Source: Gammaproteobacteria bacterium (GTDB taxonomy: Bacteria; Pseudomonadota; Gammaproteobacteria; Steroidobacterales; Woeseiaceae). Taken from it: a DNA stretch of 64,000 nt. A program made the position numbers and the translations under genes. The notes beneath the pieces were generated by a model. It did no database searches, was not told the origin of the DNA, and saw only the letters and a list, made by a program, of their open reading frames with translations. The DNA is taken from contig JAACFB010000001.1 in the NCBI GenBank assembly GCA_009937615.1, forward strand, positions 62,001 to 126,000, in the 5' to 3' direction. Positions 35,480-43,441 of this stretch are shown here, piece after piece (position 1 is the first letter of the stretch; each line of letters begins with the position of its first letter).

Positions 35480-36466
35480 CTATGCTGCGAGAGAAACACC
35501 TCCACCCGAGTCGTCGAAGTATTCTGTCGTTAATCGAAGTTGTTCCTGAGCACTGTTTACACGCACCACCCGATGCCGAAATTCATCTGCGTTGACGAGA
35601 TGATTGCAGTACCAGGTCAGGTGCTTGCGAGCCACCCGGACACCGGTCGCTTCCCCATAAAACCGGTGCATTTCTTGTAGGTGGTCGACCATGATATCAC
35701 GCAATTCAGTTTTTTCTACTGGGACGTTTTCTTCGATGCCAGACACGAAATTGTTGAGCTCGCGAAATATCCAGGGACGCCCCTGTGCGCCGCGGCCGAT
35801 CATCAAGCCGTCAGCATTAGTTAGGCGCAGAACTTCAAGCGACTTCTCCGGTGTCGTGATGTCGCCATTTGCAATGACGGGGATGTCCACACTTTCCTTG
35901 ATCTGCGCAATCGTGTCGTATTCGGCGCGTCCCCTGTAGCGGCAATCTCGCGTGCGCCCGTGAACTGCAAGTGACTGAATGCCGCTTTGCTCGGCGATTC
36001 TCGCAATTGCAGGGCCGTTGCGGTGATCGGGATCCCAGCCCGTGCGCATCTTGAGCGTCACGGGAACTTCAACGGCCGCGACGACGGCCGCGAGAATGCG
36101 CGCGACCAGTCCTTCGTCCCTCAGCAGGGCCGAGCCGGCGAGCTTGTTACAGACCTTTTTGGCCGGACAGCCCATGTTGATGTCGATTATCTGCGCGCCA
36201 CGCTGCACACATGCCAGGGCGGCAAGTGCCATCTGATCCGGGTCGGAACCTGCGATTTGCACGGCAACCGGTTCGACATCGAGGTCCAGATCGAGTCGCC
36301 GGCGCGATTTTGGCGTTTGCCACAAGCGGATGTCAGCCGTCGTCATTTCCGACGTGGTCATGCCGGCCCCAAACCTGCGGCAGAGGCGGCGAAACGGTGC
36401 ATCGGTGACGCCGGCCATGGGCGCGAGAACGAACGGGCTCGGCAAAGTGTAAGGACCTATCTGCAT
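35480..36466 (-). CDS. dusB: tRNA dihydrouridine synthase DusB
   Basis: An FMN enzyme that reduces uridine at tRNA position 17. The 328-residue protein has the TIM-barrel signatures VLAPMAGVTDAPFRRL (13-28), VQIAGSDPD, INMGCPAKKV with the catalytic proton donor C100, TLKMRTGWDPDHRN, VHGRTRDCRYRG and IANGDI. The C-terminal helical RNA-binding domain is present to residue 328. First gene of the dusB-fis pair; 101 bp separate it from the preceding DUF3426 gene, enough for its own promoter. Confidence 0.96.
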   Translation of the reverse strand: MQIGPYTLPSPFVLAPMAGVTDAPFRRLCRRFGAGMTTSEMTTADIRLWQTPKSRRRLDLDLDVEPVAVQIAGSDPDQMALAALACVQRGAQIIDINMGCPAKKVCNKLAGSALLRDEGLVARILAAVVAAVEVPVTLKMRTGWDPDHRNGPAIARIAEQSGIQSLAVHGRTRDCRYRGRAEYDTIAQIKESVDIPVIANGDITTPEKSLEVLRLTNADGLMIGRGAQGRPWIFRELNNFVSGIEENVPVEKTELRDIMVDHLQEMHRFYGEATGVRVARKHLTWYCNHLVNADEFRHRVVRVNSAQEQLRLTTEYFDDSGGGVSLAA

Positions 36467-36567
36467 GGCGAGGATTGTACTGTATAGGCGGCGGCCGCGG
36501 TGTCCTGCAACGGGCCCGTCGCGAGGAAAGCTGCCAGCGGCAGAATCATGCCGGCTGTAGCTTTTCG

Positions 36568-39309
36568 TTACCTGAAGTCCTCGATCGCGCAGCGCAGCCG
36601 CCCACTCGTGAGGCGGTAACAGACATTGAGCTTGAAGCCCGTCGCGTCAACTGAAGGCGCATCGACGGCGATAACTGCATTAAACGCTGTGCCCGGCGCG
36701 ACCGGTATGCGCGGGTCCGGATCGCCAACGAGGTATTCGTTCGGTTCCACGACACGGCTGCCGATTATTTCCTCGAAGCGATCGGTCAGTGACAGGTGAA
36801 TGAGCGGGTAGGGCAGCGCTTTCTCGGACTTGTTGCCGACACGGGAATACACGGTCAGCCGCTGCTCATTCGCGTCGGTACTGCCCTTGGTCGCTTCGAA
36901 TCGCCAGCCGCTGATGTCCCAGTCCGGGGAGACAGGTTTACCGAGAACGCGATAAATTGGCCCGAGGGTACTGTTGAAAAACGGCAAGGTCGCCAGCGTC
37001 TCACGCGACTGGTGAACGGCCTGCACGCCCAGTAACAGCAGCAGTGCAATGCCCCCGAAAAGCAGACCCCTGCGGATCGGCTGGTCTTCGTCGTCATCGT
37101 GATCGTGATCGACGGGGCTGCTCCAGGACTTGATCGCCTGCATGCTCAGCCGGCGGCTTCCCCGGCCGCCGGATCCGGCGCCGTTATCGTCGGCGAGGCG
37201 CTCGCGATCGAGTTCGCTGCGAACGAAATCGCCCTCCATGATGATCGTCTCGACGATCGGGCTTTCATCCTGTTCCGCAATGTCGCCTTTATCGGTGCCG
37301 CCTTCAGCAGGTATGTCTTCGGCGCCTCTTAACTGCTTTTGCACGATGGTGGATGCGAAGCCTTCCTCATCCTGGACCGCGATCGCGAGCAGATCCTGAT
37401 CAATCATCATATTGATCGTCTTTTCTTCCTCGGACAGCTCCGGGAGAGTCAGGTCGCCGGCGTTGTCACCGCCCTGGTCCGGCGCGTGCCGGTCGATCGG
37501 GTCCTGGTTGCCGTCCTCGAACCCCTTGTCGCGGTTAAGTTCTTGCTCGGAGTCGGTGTCTTCGAGCTCGCTGTCGTCCAGCGTATCGGCCCTGGCCAGG
37601 TCCGCGTCGGTGTCGTCGTCCTCGAGTGCTTCGTCGTGGGCCAGGTCGTCGTCGATATCGGCATCATCGAGCTCCGTGTCGTCGGTCAGGTCCGCGTCGA
37701 TGTCGTCGTCATCAAACTCCACGTATCGGGTGAGTTCATCCTCAGTCTCGTCGTCCTCGAGCTCCGTGTCGCCGTCGAGTTTGTCGTCCCGGGTCAGGTC
37801 GTCGTCGATCTCGGCGTCCTCGAGCTCCGTGTCGCCGGTCAGGTCCGCGTCGACGTCGTCGCCGTCGAGTTTGTCGTCCTCGAGCTCCGTGTCGCCGGCC
37901 AGGTCGTCGTCGGTGTCGATCTCGGCGTCATCGAACTCCACGTCGCGGGTAAGTTCATCCTCAGTCTCGCCATCCTCGAGCTCCGTGTCGCCGGCCAGGT
38001 CGTCGTCGATCTCGGCGTCATCGAACTCCACGTCGCGGGTAAGTTCGTCCTCAGTGTCGCCATCCTCGAACTTCGTGCCGCCGGTCCGGTCCGCGTCGAT
38101 GTCGTCGCCGTCGAGTTCTCCGTCCCGGGTCAGCTCGTCGTCGGTGTCGTCGTCTTCGAGTTCTTCATCCCGGGTCAGCTCGTTGTCAGCCTCGTCGTCC
38201 TCGAGCTCCGTGTCGCCGGCCAGGTCGTCGTCGGTGTCGGCCGGCTTCCGTGCTTCGGAGGTGTCGCGTGCAGCCGCCTCGACCTCGAAAGCGGCGGCTA
38301 TCAGGTCTTCGTCGATCGACGTTTCCGTATCGTCTTCTTTGTACAGCGACTGGTCCGCCCCGGTTTCGGGATATTGGTCGAGGTCATCCTCGTCCATTAA
38401 CGTGTGGAGGCCACTCAGGTCGATGCCTAATGTCTCGGCCTGAATCGCGAACTGCGTGTCCGTATCGAGCGGACCGTCGGCAGGCGATCGCGACTCGATA
38501 TCGACCGATGCCACTGCCTCTGATCCTTCCCGGGAAAACTCCGCCGCCTCGTCAGCCGATTCCGGGGCGTCTTCTCCGCCGACCTCACCGAGCAGATCCT
38601 GCCACTCGTCCGGGTCGCCAAGCGCGAGATCGACCTGCGGGTCGTCAGGATCGCCGGGCGGCTCCGAGACCTCGATCATGGGCTCTGCCTCGGGTTCTTC
38701 CTCGACGTCGGATCCGAAGTCATCGGGTAACTGCGTGTTGTCGTCAAACCGCATTTCGTCGGCCGCAGGTGCTGATTCGTATTCGATTCGCCCGGCGTCT
38801 TCGATATCCGTTTCACCGTCGACATCGGCGGACACGGGCGCGTCCGGCTCCTGCGTCTCCTCCGAGTCGCCCGTTTCCGCATCCTGCAAAATGAACTTCA
38901 AAGAGCCGGTATTTGTGTCAGCCGGTTCGACGGCCGCATGCTCATCCTGCGCTGTTTGAGAGTCGTCGTCGTCAAGATCGAGGACGCGCCACTCCACGCC
39001 CGTGTCCTCGATGCGGATATCTTCGCCGGCGAGCTGATCCAGCGTCTTGAGCAGCGCAGCGCTTTGCGCGGCCGATATGGTCCGTGGCGTTCTATCGGCG
39101 TCCAGATCGTCATCCGGTTCCGGGATCAGTTCCGGCAGCTGCGGTTCCGGGTCGTCTTGCAGCGGCGCTTCAGGTTTGGACTCTGAAAGGTAATCGAGCG
39201 CATTGAAAGCCCTACGGCATCCGCCGCAGCGCACTTTGCCAGCAGCCTGCTTCAGTATGTCTGCGGTGACACGGAATGCTACGCCGCACTCAGGGCACTG
39301 GGTGTACAT
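36568..39309 (-). CDS. Giant acidic DUF3426 zinc-ribbon membrane protein
   Basis: A 913-residue protein. The N terminus is an MJ0042-type zinc ribbon (C5, C8, C28, C31). The C terminus has one transmembrane helix (GLLFGGIALLLLLGVQAV) and the DUF3426 domain (FFNSTLGPIYRVLGKPV, DWDISGWRFEATKG, VYSRVGNKSEKALPYPLIHLSLTDRFEE). Between them lie about 600 residues of very acidic low-complexity sequence, including degenerate 15-17-residue repeats of the form ELEDDETDDELTRD. Typical DUF3426 proteins are much shorter, so the expansion of this linker is the oddity. Topology suggests a cytoplasmic zinc-ribbon and acidic arm with the C-terminal domain in the periplasm. Role unknown. It sits between prmA and dusB, where such genes occur in related genomes. 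Confidence 0.88.
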   Translation of the reverse strand: MYTQCPECGVAFRVTADILKQAAGKVRCGGCRRAFNALDYLSESKPEAPLQDDPEPQLPELIPEPDDDLDADRTPRTISAAQSAALLKTLDQLAGEDIRIEDTGVEWRVLDLDDDDSQTAQDEHAAVEPADTNTGSLKFILQDAETGDSEETQEPDAPVSADVDGETDIEDAGRIEYESAPAADEMRFDDNTQLPDDFGSDVEEEPEAEPMIEVSEPPGDPDDPQVDLALGDPDEWQDLLGEVGGEDAPESADEAAEFSREGSEAVASVDIESRSPADGPLDTDTQFAIQAETLGIDLSGLHTLMDEDDLDQYPETGADQSLYKEDDTETSIDEDLIAAAFEVEAAARDTSEARKPADTDDDLAGDTELEDDEADNELTRDEELEDDDTDDELTRDGELDGDDIDADRTGGTKFEDGDTEDELTRDVEFDDAEIDDDLAGDTELEDGETEDELTRDVEFDDAEIDTDDDLAGDTELEDDKLDGDDVDADLTGDTELEDAEIDDDLTRDDKLDGDTELEDDETEDELTRYVEFDDDDIDADLTDDTELDDADIDDDLAHDEALEDDDTDADLARADTLDDSELEDTDSEQELNRDKGFEDGNQDPIDRHAPDQGGDNAGDLTLPELSEEEKTINMMIDQDLLAIAVQDEEGFASTIVQKQLRGAEDIPAEGGTDKGDIAEQDESPIVETIIMEGDFVRSELDRERLADDNGAGSGGRGSRRLSMQAIKSWSSPVDHDHDDDEDQPIRRGLLFGGIALLLLLGVQAVHQSRETLATLPFFNSTLGPIYRVLGKPVSPDWDISGWRFEATKGSTDANEQRLTVYSRVGNKSEKALPYPLIHLSLTDRFEEIIGSRVVEPNEYLVGDPDPRIPVAPGTAFNAVIAVDAPSVDATGFKLNVCYRLTSGRLRCAIEDFR
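37540..38230 (-). repeat. In-gene tandem repeats coding acidic ELEDDxTDDELTRD units
   Basis: This stretch of the DUF3426 gene is built from degenerate repeats rich in GTCGTC, CTCGAGCTCCGTGTC and GGTC motifs. The clearest recent duplication is 37882-37977 (96 bp) next to 37978-38067 (90 bp), almost identical apart from a 6-bp indel and single changes. Indels are in multiples of three, so the frame is kept. Confidence 0.85.
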
Positions 39310-39312
39310 CGC

Positions 39313-40239
39313 TCAACCCTCGATCCTGCGACCGGTCAGTCGTGCCCAGGTCTGCCCGCCCTGTTCCCTCACAACCGGGCGATCGAACGCTATCCATGGC
39401 GCGTAGGCGTCGAGCACATCATCGATCTGCTCGTAAAGTATGCCTGATAAAGCCAGTAAACGACCGATTTTGACATGGTGAGCGATCGACCCGGCGAGCT
39501 CGATCAGCGGTCCCGCGAGTATGTTGGCAACGACGACGTCGAACTCGCCCTGGATGTTCTTTGCGCCCTGTGTAACGGCCAGTCGTTCGATAACGCCGTT
39601 ACGATGCGCGTTGCTGAGCGTTGCGGTGACGGCTTGCGGGTCGATATCTGTCGCGCTGGCGGACTGGCTGCCAAGCAACAGGGCCGCGATTGCGAGTACG
39701 CCCGAGCCGCAGCCATAATCGAGCATCGTCGTGTCGGTCATCGGCAGTTCGTCGAGCCATTCAAGGCAGAGCGCCGTTGTCGCGTGGGTGCCGGTGCCAA
39801 AAGCCAGTCCAGGGTCTAGCCTGACGACGACGGCGTCATCGTCATCAACCGACGTGTCGCCTGGGCAGATCCAGAGACGCCTGCCGAACCGCATCGGCGA
39901 AAAGTCCTTCAGCCACTCGCGTTCCCAAGCGCGATTCTCGACCGTACCTGCCAGGTGAGTCGGTAATTCGTCGATACCGCAAGCCTGGAGCAAGTCGTCT
40001 TCAAGTTTCTCGAGGTCTGTATCGGGCGCGAACAAGCCGCTGATCCGGGTCTTTCGCCACAACGGTGTTTCACCCGGAGCGGGCTCGAGTAAAGGCTTGT
40101 CACCGGCATCGGTCAGCGTGATTGAGTACACCCCGTGACGCGCGAATACAGCTTCAACCGTGTCCGGATTGAGCGTCTCTAGATCCATGACAAATTGTCG
40201 CCAATCTATTGCGTCGTCACTGTGCTCCGGATCACACAA
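39313..40239 (-). CDS. prmA: Ribosomal protein L11 methyltransferase PrmA
   Basis: PrmA trimethylates L11 residues using SAM. The 308-residue frame has the N-terminal L11-recognition domain ([21 protein letters not shown], then [14 protein letters not shown]), the linker with the conserved W-E-W pattern in [12 protein letters not shown], and the Rossmann SAM-binding core [31 protein letters not shown] and [10 protein letters not shown]. The start is uncertain: the N-terminal domain requires codons before ATG 40188, so the TTG at 40239, which overlaps the accC stop by 8 bp, is the best candidate. The arrangement implies translational coupling to accC. Confidence 0.9.
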   Translation of the reverse strand: MCDPEHSDDAIDWRQFVMDLETLNPDTVEAVFARHGVYSITLTDAGDKPLLEPAPGETPLWRKTRISGLFAPDTDLEKLEDDLLQACGIDELPTHLAGTVENRAWEREWLKDFSPMRFGRRLWICPGDTSVDDDDAVVVRLDPGLAFGTGTHATTALCLEWLDELPMTDTTMLDYGCGSGVLAIAALLLGSQSASATDIDPQAVTATLSNAHRNGVIERLAVTQGAKNIQGEFDVVVANILAGPLIELAGSIAHHVKIGRLLALSGILYEQIDDVLDAYAPWIAFDRPVVREQGGQTWARLTGRRIEG

Positions 40240-41575
40240 GACCGAGCCGTCTCTCCAGGTAATGAATATCCGTGCCGCCCTGCTGGAAGGCCGTGTGCTG
40301 AAAGATCTCCTGGTGCAGCGGCACGTTCGTCTTGATCCCCTCGATGACGATTTCGGTGAGTGCGTTTTTCATGCGTGCGATCGCGGCGTTTCGGTCGCCG
40401 CCGTGCGCGATGACCTTGCCGATCATGGAGTCGTAGAACGGCGGAACCCTGTAACCGCTGTAGATATGGCTGTCGACGCGCACGCCGGGGCCGCCCGGCG
40501 CGTGCCACAGCGTGATCAATCCCGGCGAGGGCATGAACGTCTTCGGGTCTTCGGCATTGATGCGGCATTCGATCGCGTGGCCCATCACGCGAACCTGGTC
40601 CTGGGTAACACTCAGTTTTTCGCCGGCCGCTATACGCAACTGCTCACGCACGATATCGATACCCGTGATCATTTCGGTGACCGGGTGCTCGACCTGGAGT
40701 CGCGTATTCATCTCGATGAAATAAAACTCGTCATCTTCGTACAGAAACTCGAATGTTCCTGCGCTGCGATAGCCGATTTCCTGGCAAGCCCTGACGCAGC
40801 GTTCGCCGATTCTGTTGCGTTGTTCCTCGCTGATACCGGGCGCGGGTGCTTCCTCGATGACTTTCTGATGGCGACGCTGCATTGAGCAGTCTCGTTCGCC
40901 GAGGTGGATCGCGTTGCCGTGGCTGTCGGCCAGGACCTGAAACTCGACGTGGCGCGGATGTTCCAGGAATTTTTCCATGTACACGGTGTCGTTGCTGAAG
41001 GCCGCGCGTGCTTCGGCTTTGGTAACCGTGATTGCAGCGATCAGCGACGCCTCAGCGTGCACAACCCGCATGCCGCGGCCGCCGCCACCCCCGGCCGCCT
41101 TGATGATGATCGGGTACCCAATGCTGCGGGCAATCCGGATATTTTCGTCGTGGTCGTCCCCGAGGGGACCGTCCGAGCCAGGCACGCACGGGACGCCGGC
41201 GGCCTTCATCGCGCGGATGGCCGACACCTTGTCGCCCATGAGGCGTATCGCGCTTGCTGGCGGGCCGATAAAAACGAAGCCGCTCGACTCTACGCGCTCC
41301 GCGAAGTCGGCATTCTCTGAGAGAAATCCGTAACCCGGGTGAACGCCGACCGCATCGGTTACTTCAGCGGCGCTGATGATGGCGGGCATGTCGAGATAAC
41401 TATCGGCCGATGGCGGCGGACCTATGCAAACGGTCTCGTCCGACAGCAATACATGCTTGAGGTTATTGTCCGCTGTTGAATGAACGGCGACGGTCTTGAT
41501 GCCCATTTCGCGGCAGGCGCGAAGAATGCGCAGGGCAATCTCGCCTCGATTGGCTATGACGACTTTATCGAGCAT
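40232..41575 (-). CDS. accC: Acetyl-CoA carboxylase biotin carboxylase AccC
   Basis: AccC carboxylates biotin on AccB with ATP and bicarbonate, the first half-reaction of malonyl-CoA formation. At 447 residues it matches the family. Visible: [34 protein letters not shown], the ATP-grasp glycine loop [63 protein letters not shown] and the active-site helix RLQVEH. It follows accB by 15 bp. Confidence 0.97.
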   Translation of the reverse strand: MLDKVVIANRGEIALRILRACREMGIKTVAVHSTADNNLKHVLLSDETVCIGPPPSADSYLDMPAIISAAEVTDAVGVHPGYGFLSENADFAERVESSGFVFIGPPASAIRLMGDKVSAIRAMKAAGVPCVPGSDGPLGDDHDENIRIARSIGYPIIIKAAGGGGGRGMRVVHAEASLIAAITVTKAEARAAFSNDTVYMEKFLEHPRHVEFQVLADSHGNAIHLGERDCSMQRRHQKVIEEAPAPGISEEQRNRIGERCVRACQEIGYRSAGTFEFLYEDDEFYFIEMNTRLQVEHPVTEMITGIDIVREQLRIAAGEKLSVTQDQVRVMGHAIECRINAEDPKTFMPSPGLITLWHAPGGPGVRVDSHIYSGYRVPPFYDSMIGKVIAHGGDRNAAIARMKNALTEIVIEGIKTNVPLHQEIFQHTAFQQGGTDIHYLERRLGLV

Positions 41576-41590
41576 TGCTATCGCTTCCGC

Positions 41591-42064
41591 TCAGACGCCA
41601 TGCCGCTGGTCTATGACGAAGAGAGTCTGGCCGTATTCGATCGGTTCCCCGTTCTGTACCCGGATCGACTTGATGACTCCGGACACGTCGGCCTCGATCT
41701 GGTTCATCATCTTCATTGCCTCGATGATGCAGAGCGTATCGCCCTCGCTGACGCGGTCACCAACCTGCACGTAAGGCGCTGCGCCGGGCGAGGGCGCGGC
41801 ATAGTAAGTTCCGACCATCGGCGCGGAGACGAGAAAGCCATCGTCTTCGGGCTCGGCCGCCGGTGCCGCCGTGGCCACCGGAGCGGCCGCCGCTGCGGGA
41901 GCAGGTGCGGGAGCATGCGCGGGAACGGGCGCCGTGATCGCGACCGGCGCGTCCTTCGAATACCGGCTGATGCGGACGGACTCTTCTCCCTCCGTGATTT
42001 CGATCTCGGCAATGCCCGACTCGTCGAGCAGCTCAATCAGTTTTTTTACCTTTCGAATATCCAT
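41591..42064 (-). CDS. accB: Biotin carboxyl carrier protein AccB
   Basis: A 157-residue carrier of acetyl-CoA carboxylase. Layout is standard: an N-terminal helical segment ([26 protein letters not shown]), a long Ala/Pro-rich flexible linker, and the biotinyl domain with the acceptor lysine in EAMKMMNQIEAD and the thumb segment before it. The first base of its start codon overlaps the aroQ stop (ATGA arrangement at 42061-42064), continuing an aroQ-accB-accC-prmA run. Confidence 0.96.
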   Translation of the reverse strand: MDIRKVKKLIELLDESGIAEIEITEGEESVRISRYSKDAPVAITAPVPAHAPAPAPAAAAAPVATAAPAAEPEDDGFLVSAPMVGTYYAAPSPGAAPYVQVGDRVSEGDTLCIIEAMKMMNQIEADVSGVIKSIRVQNGEPIEYGQTLFVIDQRHGV

Positions 42065-42516
42065 TATTGTTCCTCGGCTTTCGCAAGGTGTTGGCTTGCG
42101 GCATGCAGCGCCAGTTCGTACCCGAGAGCGCCAAATCCAAATAAACAGCTTTGCGCTATATCACTGAAGTAGCTGTTGTGACGAAATTCCTCCCTCGCGA
42201 ACGTATTGCTCAGATGAATTTCGATAAACGGGATCGCCACCGCGAGAAACGCATCTCGCAGGGCAATGCTCGTGTGAGTGAATGCGCCGGGATTGAAAAT
42301 GATGAAGTCGACGCCGTCCGCTGCCGCTTTTTGAACCCTGTCGATCAGCTCGTGTTCGGCATTGCTCTGGAAGCAGTCAAGCTGGTGCCCGAGCTCTTCG
42401 GCGACATCGATGCAGTTGGCCTCGATGTCCTCGAGCCGCGTGGCCCCGTAAACCTCCGGTTCACGCGAGCCAAGCAGGTTCAGGTTCGGGCCATTTAGGA
42501 GTAAAAAACTGGACAT
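42064..42516 (-). CDS. aroQ: Type II 3-dehydroquinate dehydratase AroQ
   Basis: AroQ dehydrates 3-dehydroquinate in the shikimate pathway to aromatic amino acids. The 150-residue dodecameric-type enzyme shows [19 protein letters not shown] with the active-site tyrosine, [34 protein letters not shown] and [22 protein letters not shown], covering the catalytic Arg, His and lid loop. It is the first gene of the aroQ-accBC operon, behind a 289-bp gap. Confidence 0.96.
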   Translation of the reverse strand: MSSFLLLNGPNLNLLGSREPEVYGATRLEDIEANCIDVAEELGHQLDCFQSNAEHELIDRVQKAAADGVDFIIFNPGAFTHTSIALRDAFLAVAIPFIEIHLSNTFAREEFRHNSYFSDIAQSCLFGFGALGYELALHAASQHLAKAEEQ

Positions 42517-42805
42517 TTATCGCCGTTCGAAACCAGTTCACCGAAGATGGCTGCAATTCTAGCTAATTTCTCAGACTTTAGCGCGAGTTTCTGACCCGGC
42601 TCTCGTCCGTGCCGGCCCCGGTGTGTGCCGGTGCCTGATCCCCGGGCCATCGAGCGGTTTGCGGCTGCCCAGAAACTTGCCCTAAACCACAATCCTCCGC
42701 GGGGCTGGCGCGCAATTAGATTGAAGGGGACTCAGCGGCAGCCGTCAGTCTGCACTGATTGAGCGAATAATAATTGGAGGATTGATGATCGCAGTGACGC
42801 CATGC
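42517..42805 (-). other. Intergenic region upstream of aroQ with spaced inverted repeats
   Basis: This gap should hold the aroQ-accBC promoter and the 3' end of the tlpA transcript. Two nested inverted repeats are visible: GGCTGCC (42663-42669) with GGCAGCC (42737-42743), and CAATCCTCC (42690-42698) with GGAGGATTG (42776-42784), each about 70-80 bp apart. They cross rather than nest cleanly, so a single RNA cannot form both. No ORF with protein-like features is seen. Confidence 0.3.
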
Positions 42806-43429
42806 TCACAGCGAGTTGATCGTCTCGCGAACGGCGTCTTTATCGATCTCGCCACGATCCAGTTGGGCCAGGACCGCCGCTATTTCGATGAGGTGTTCCT
42901 CGTGTATTTCGCCCATGTGAGTGCCGACCAGCTCACCGTCACTTGCCACGACCATCGTAAACGGCAGGCCGATGAAGTCGACGCCCGATGACTCGGCAAC
43001 CGCCATCGCATCCGTTTCTCCGACCAGGATCGGGTAGTTGAAGTCGGTCTCCTCGGCGTAAGCAATGACCGGCTCCATGAAATCGACGGCAATGCCGATG
43101 ACCTGTAACCCGTTGCCGGCGTGCTGATCCTGGAATGCCTTGAGCAGCGGGATTTCACGCCGGCACGGGGCGCACCATGTCGCCCAGAAATTCAGCAGGC
43201 GATGGCTGCCGGCCCATTCGTCAAAATCACGCTGCCGGCCTTCGATGTCGGATAACGCAAAAGAAACGTTCACGGGGTCTGAGGCGGCGGCCGGTTCGGC
43301 GGCAACCACGGCTTCCTGGTCGCGCAGCGCTGTTGTTTCTTGAGCAGTCGGAAGTTTTGCAGCGTAAAACAGAGCGCCGGCCATCAGGGCGACAAAAGCA
43401 GAAGCAAGAAGCAGGAAAGAACGTTGCAC
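42806..43429 (-). CDS. TlpA-type membrane-anchored thioredoxin
   Basis: A 207-residue thiol-disulfide oxidoreductase facing the periplasm. A membrane anchor/uncleaved signal is at about 5-24, followed by an Ala/Glu-rich linker and the thioredoxin-like domain with WCAPC (C86, C89), the TlpA/ResA insertion VIGIAVDFMEPVIAYAEETDFNYPILVG and the cis-proline GLPFTMVVASDG. Such proteins receive electrons from DsbD/CcdA and reduce apocytochrome c or other periplasmic disulfides. It lies 12 bp downstream of dsbD, consistent with this partnership. Confidence 0.9.
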   Translation of the reverse strand: MQRSFLLLASAFVALMAGALFYAAKLPTAQETTALRDQEAVVAAEPAAASDPVNVSFALSDIEGRQRDFDEWAGSHRLLNFWATWCAPCRREIPLLKAFQDQHAGNGLQVIGIAVDFMEPVIAYAEETDFNYPILVGETDAMAVAESSGVDFIGLPFTMVVASDGELVGTHMGEIHEEHLIEIAAVLAQLDRGEIDKDAVRETINSL

Positions 43430-43441
43430 GTCAGGGCCTTC

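Noticed and set aside
37540-38230. Possible CRISPR or minisatellite array
   Set aside because: Repeats are direct, adjacent and in frame inside a coding sequence, with no regular spacers or cas genes.
37339-38443. Two long overlapping plus-strand frames (353 and 343 codons) opposite the DUF3426 gene
   Set aside because: They are mirror images of the acidic repeats: Ser-rich or Val/Leu-rich low complexity with no start signals. The repetitive DNA explains them.
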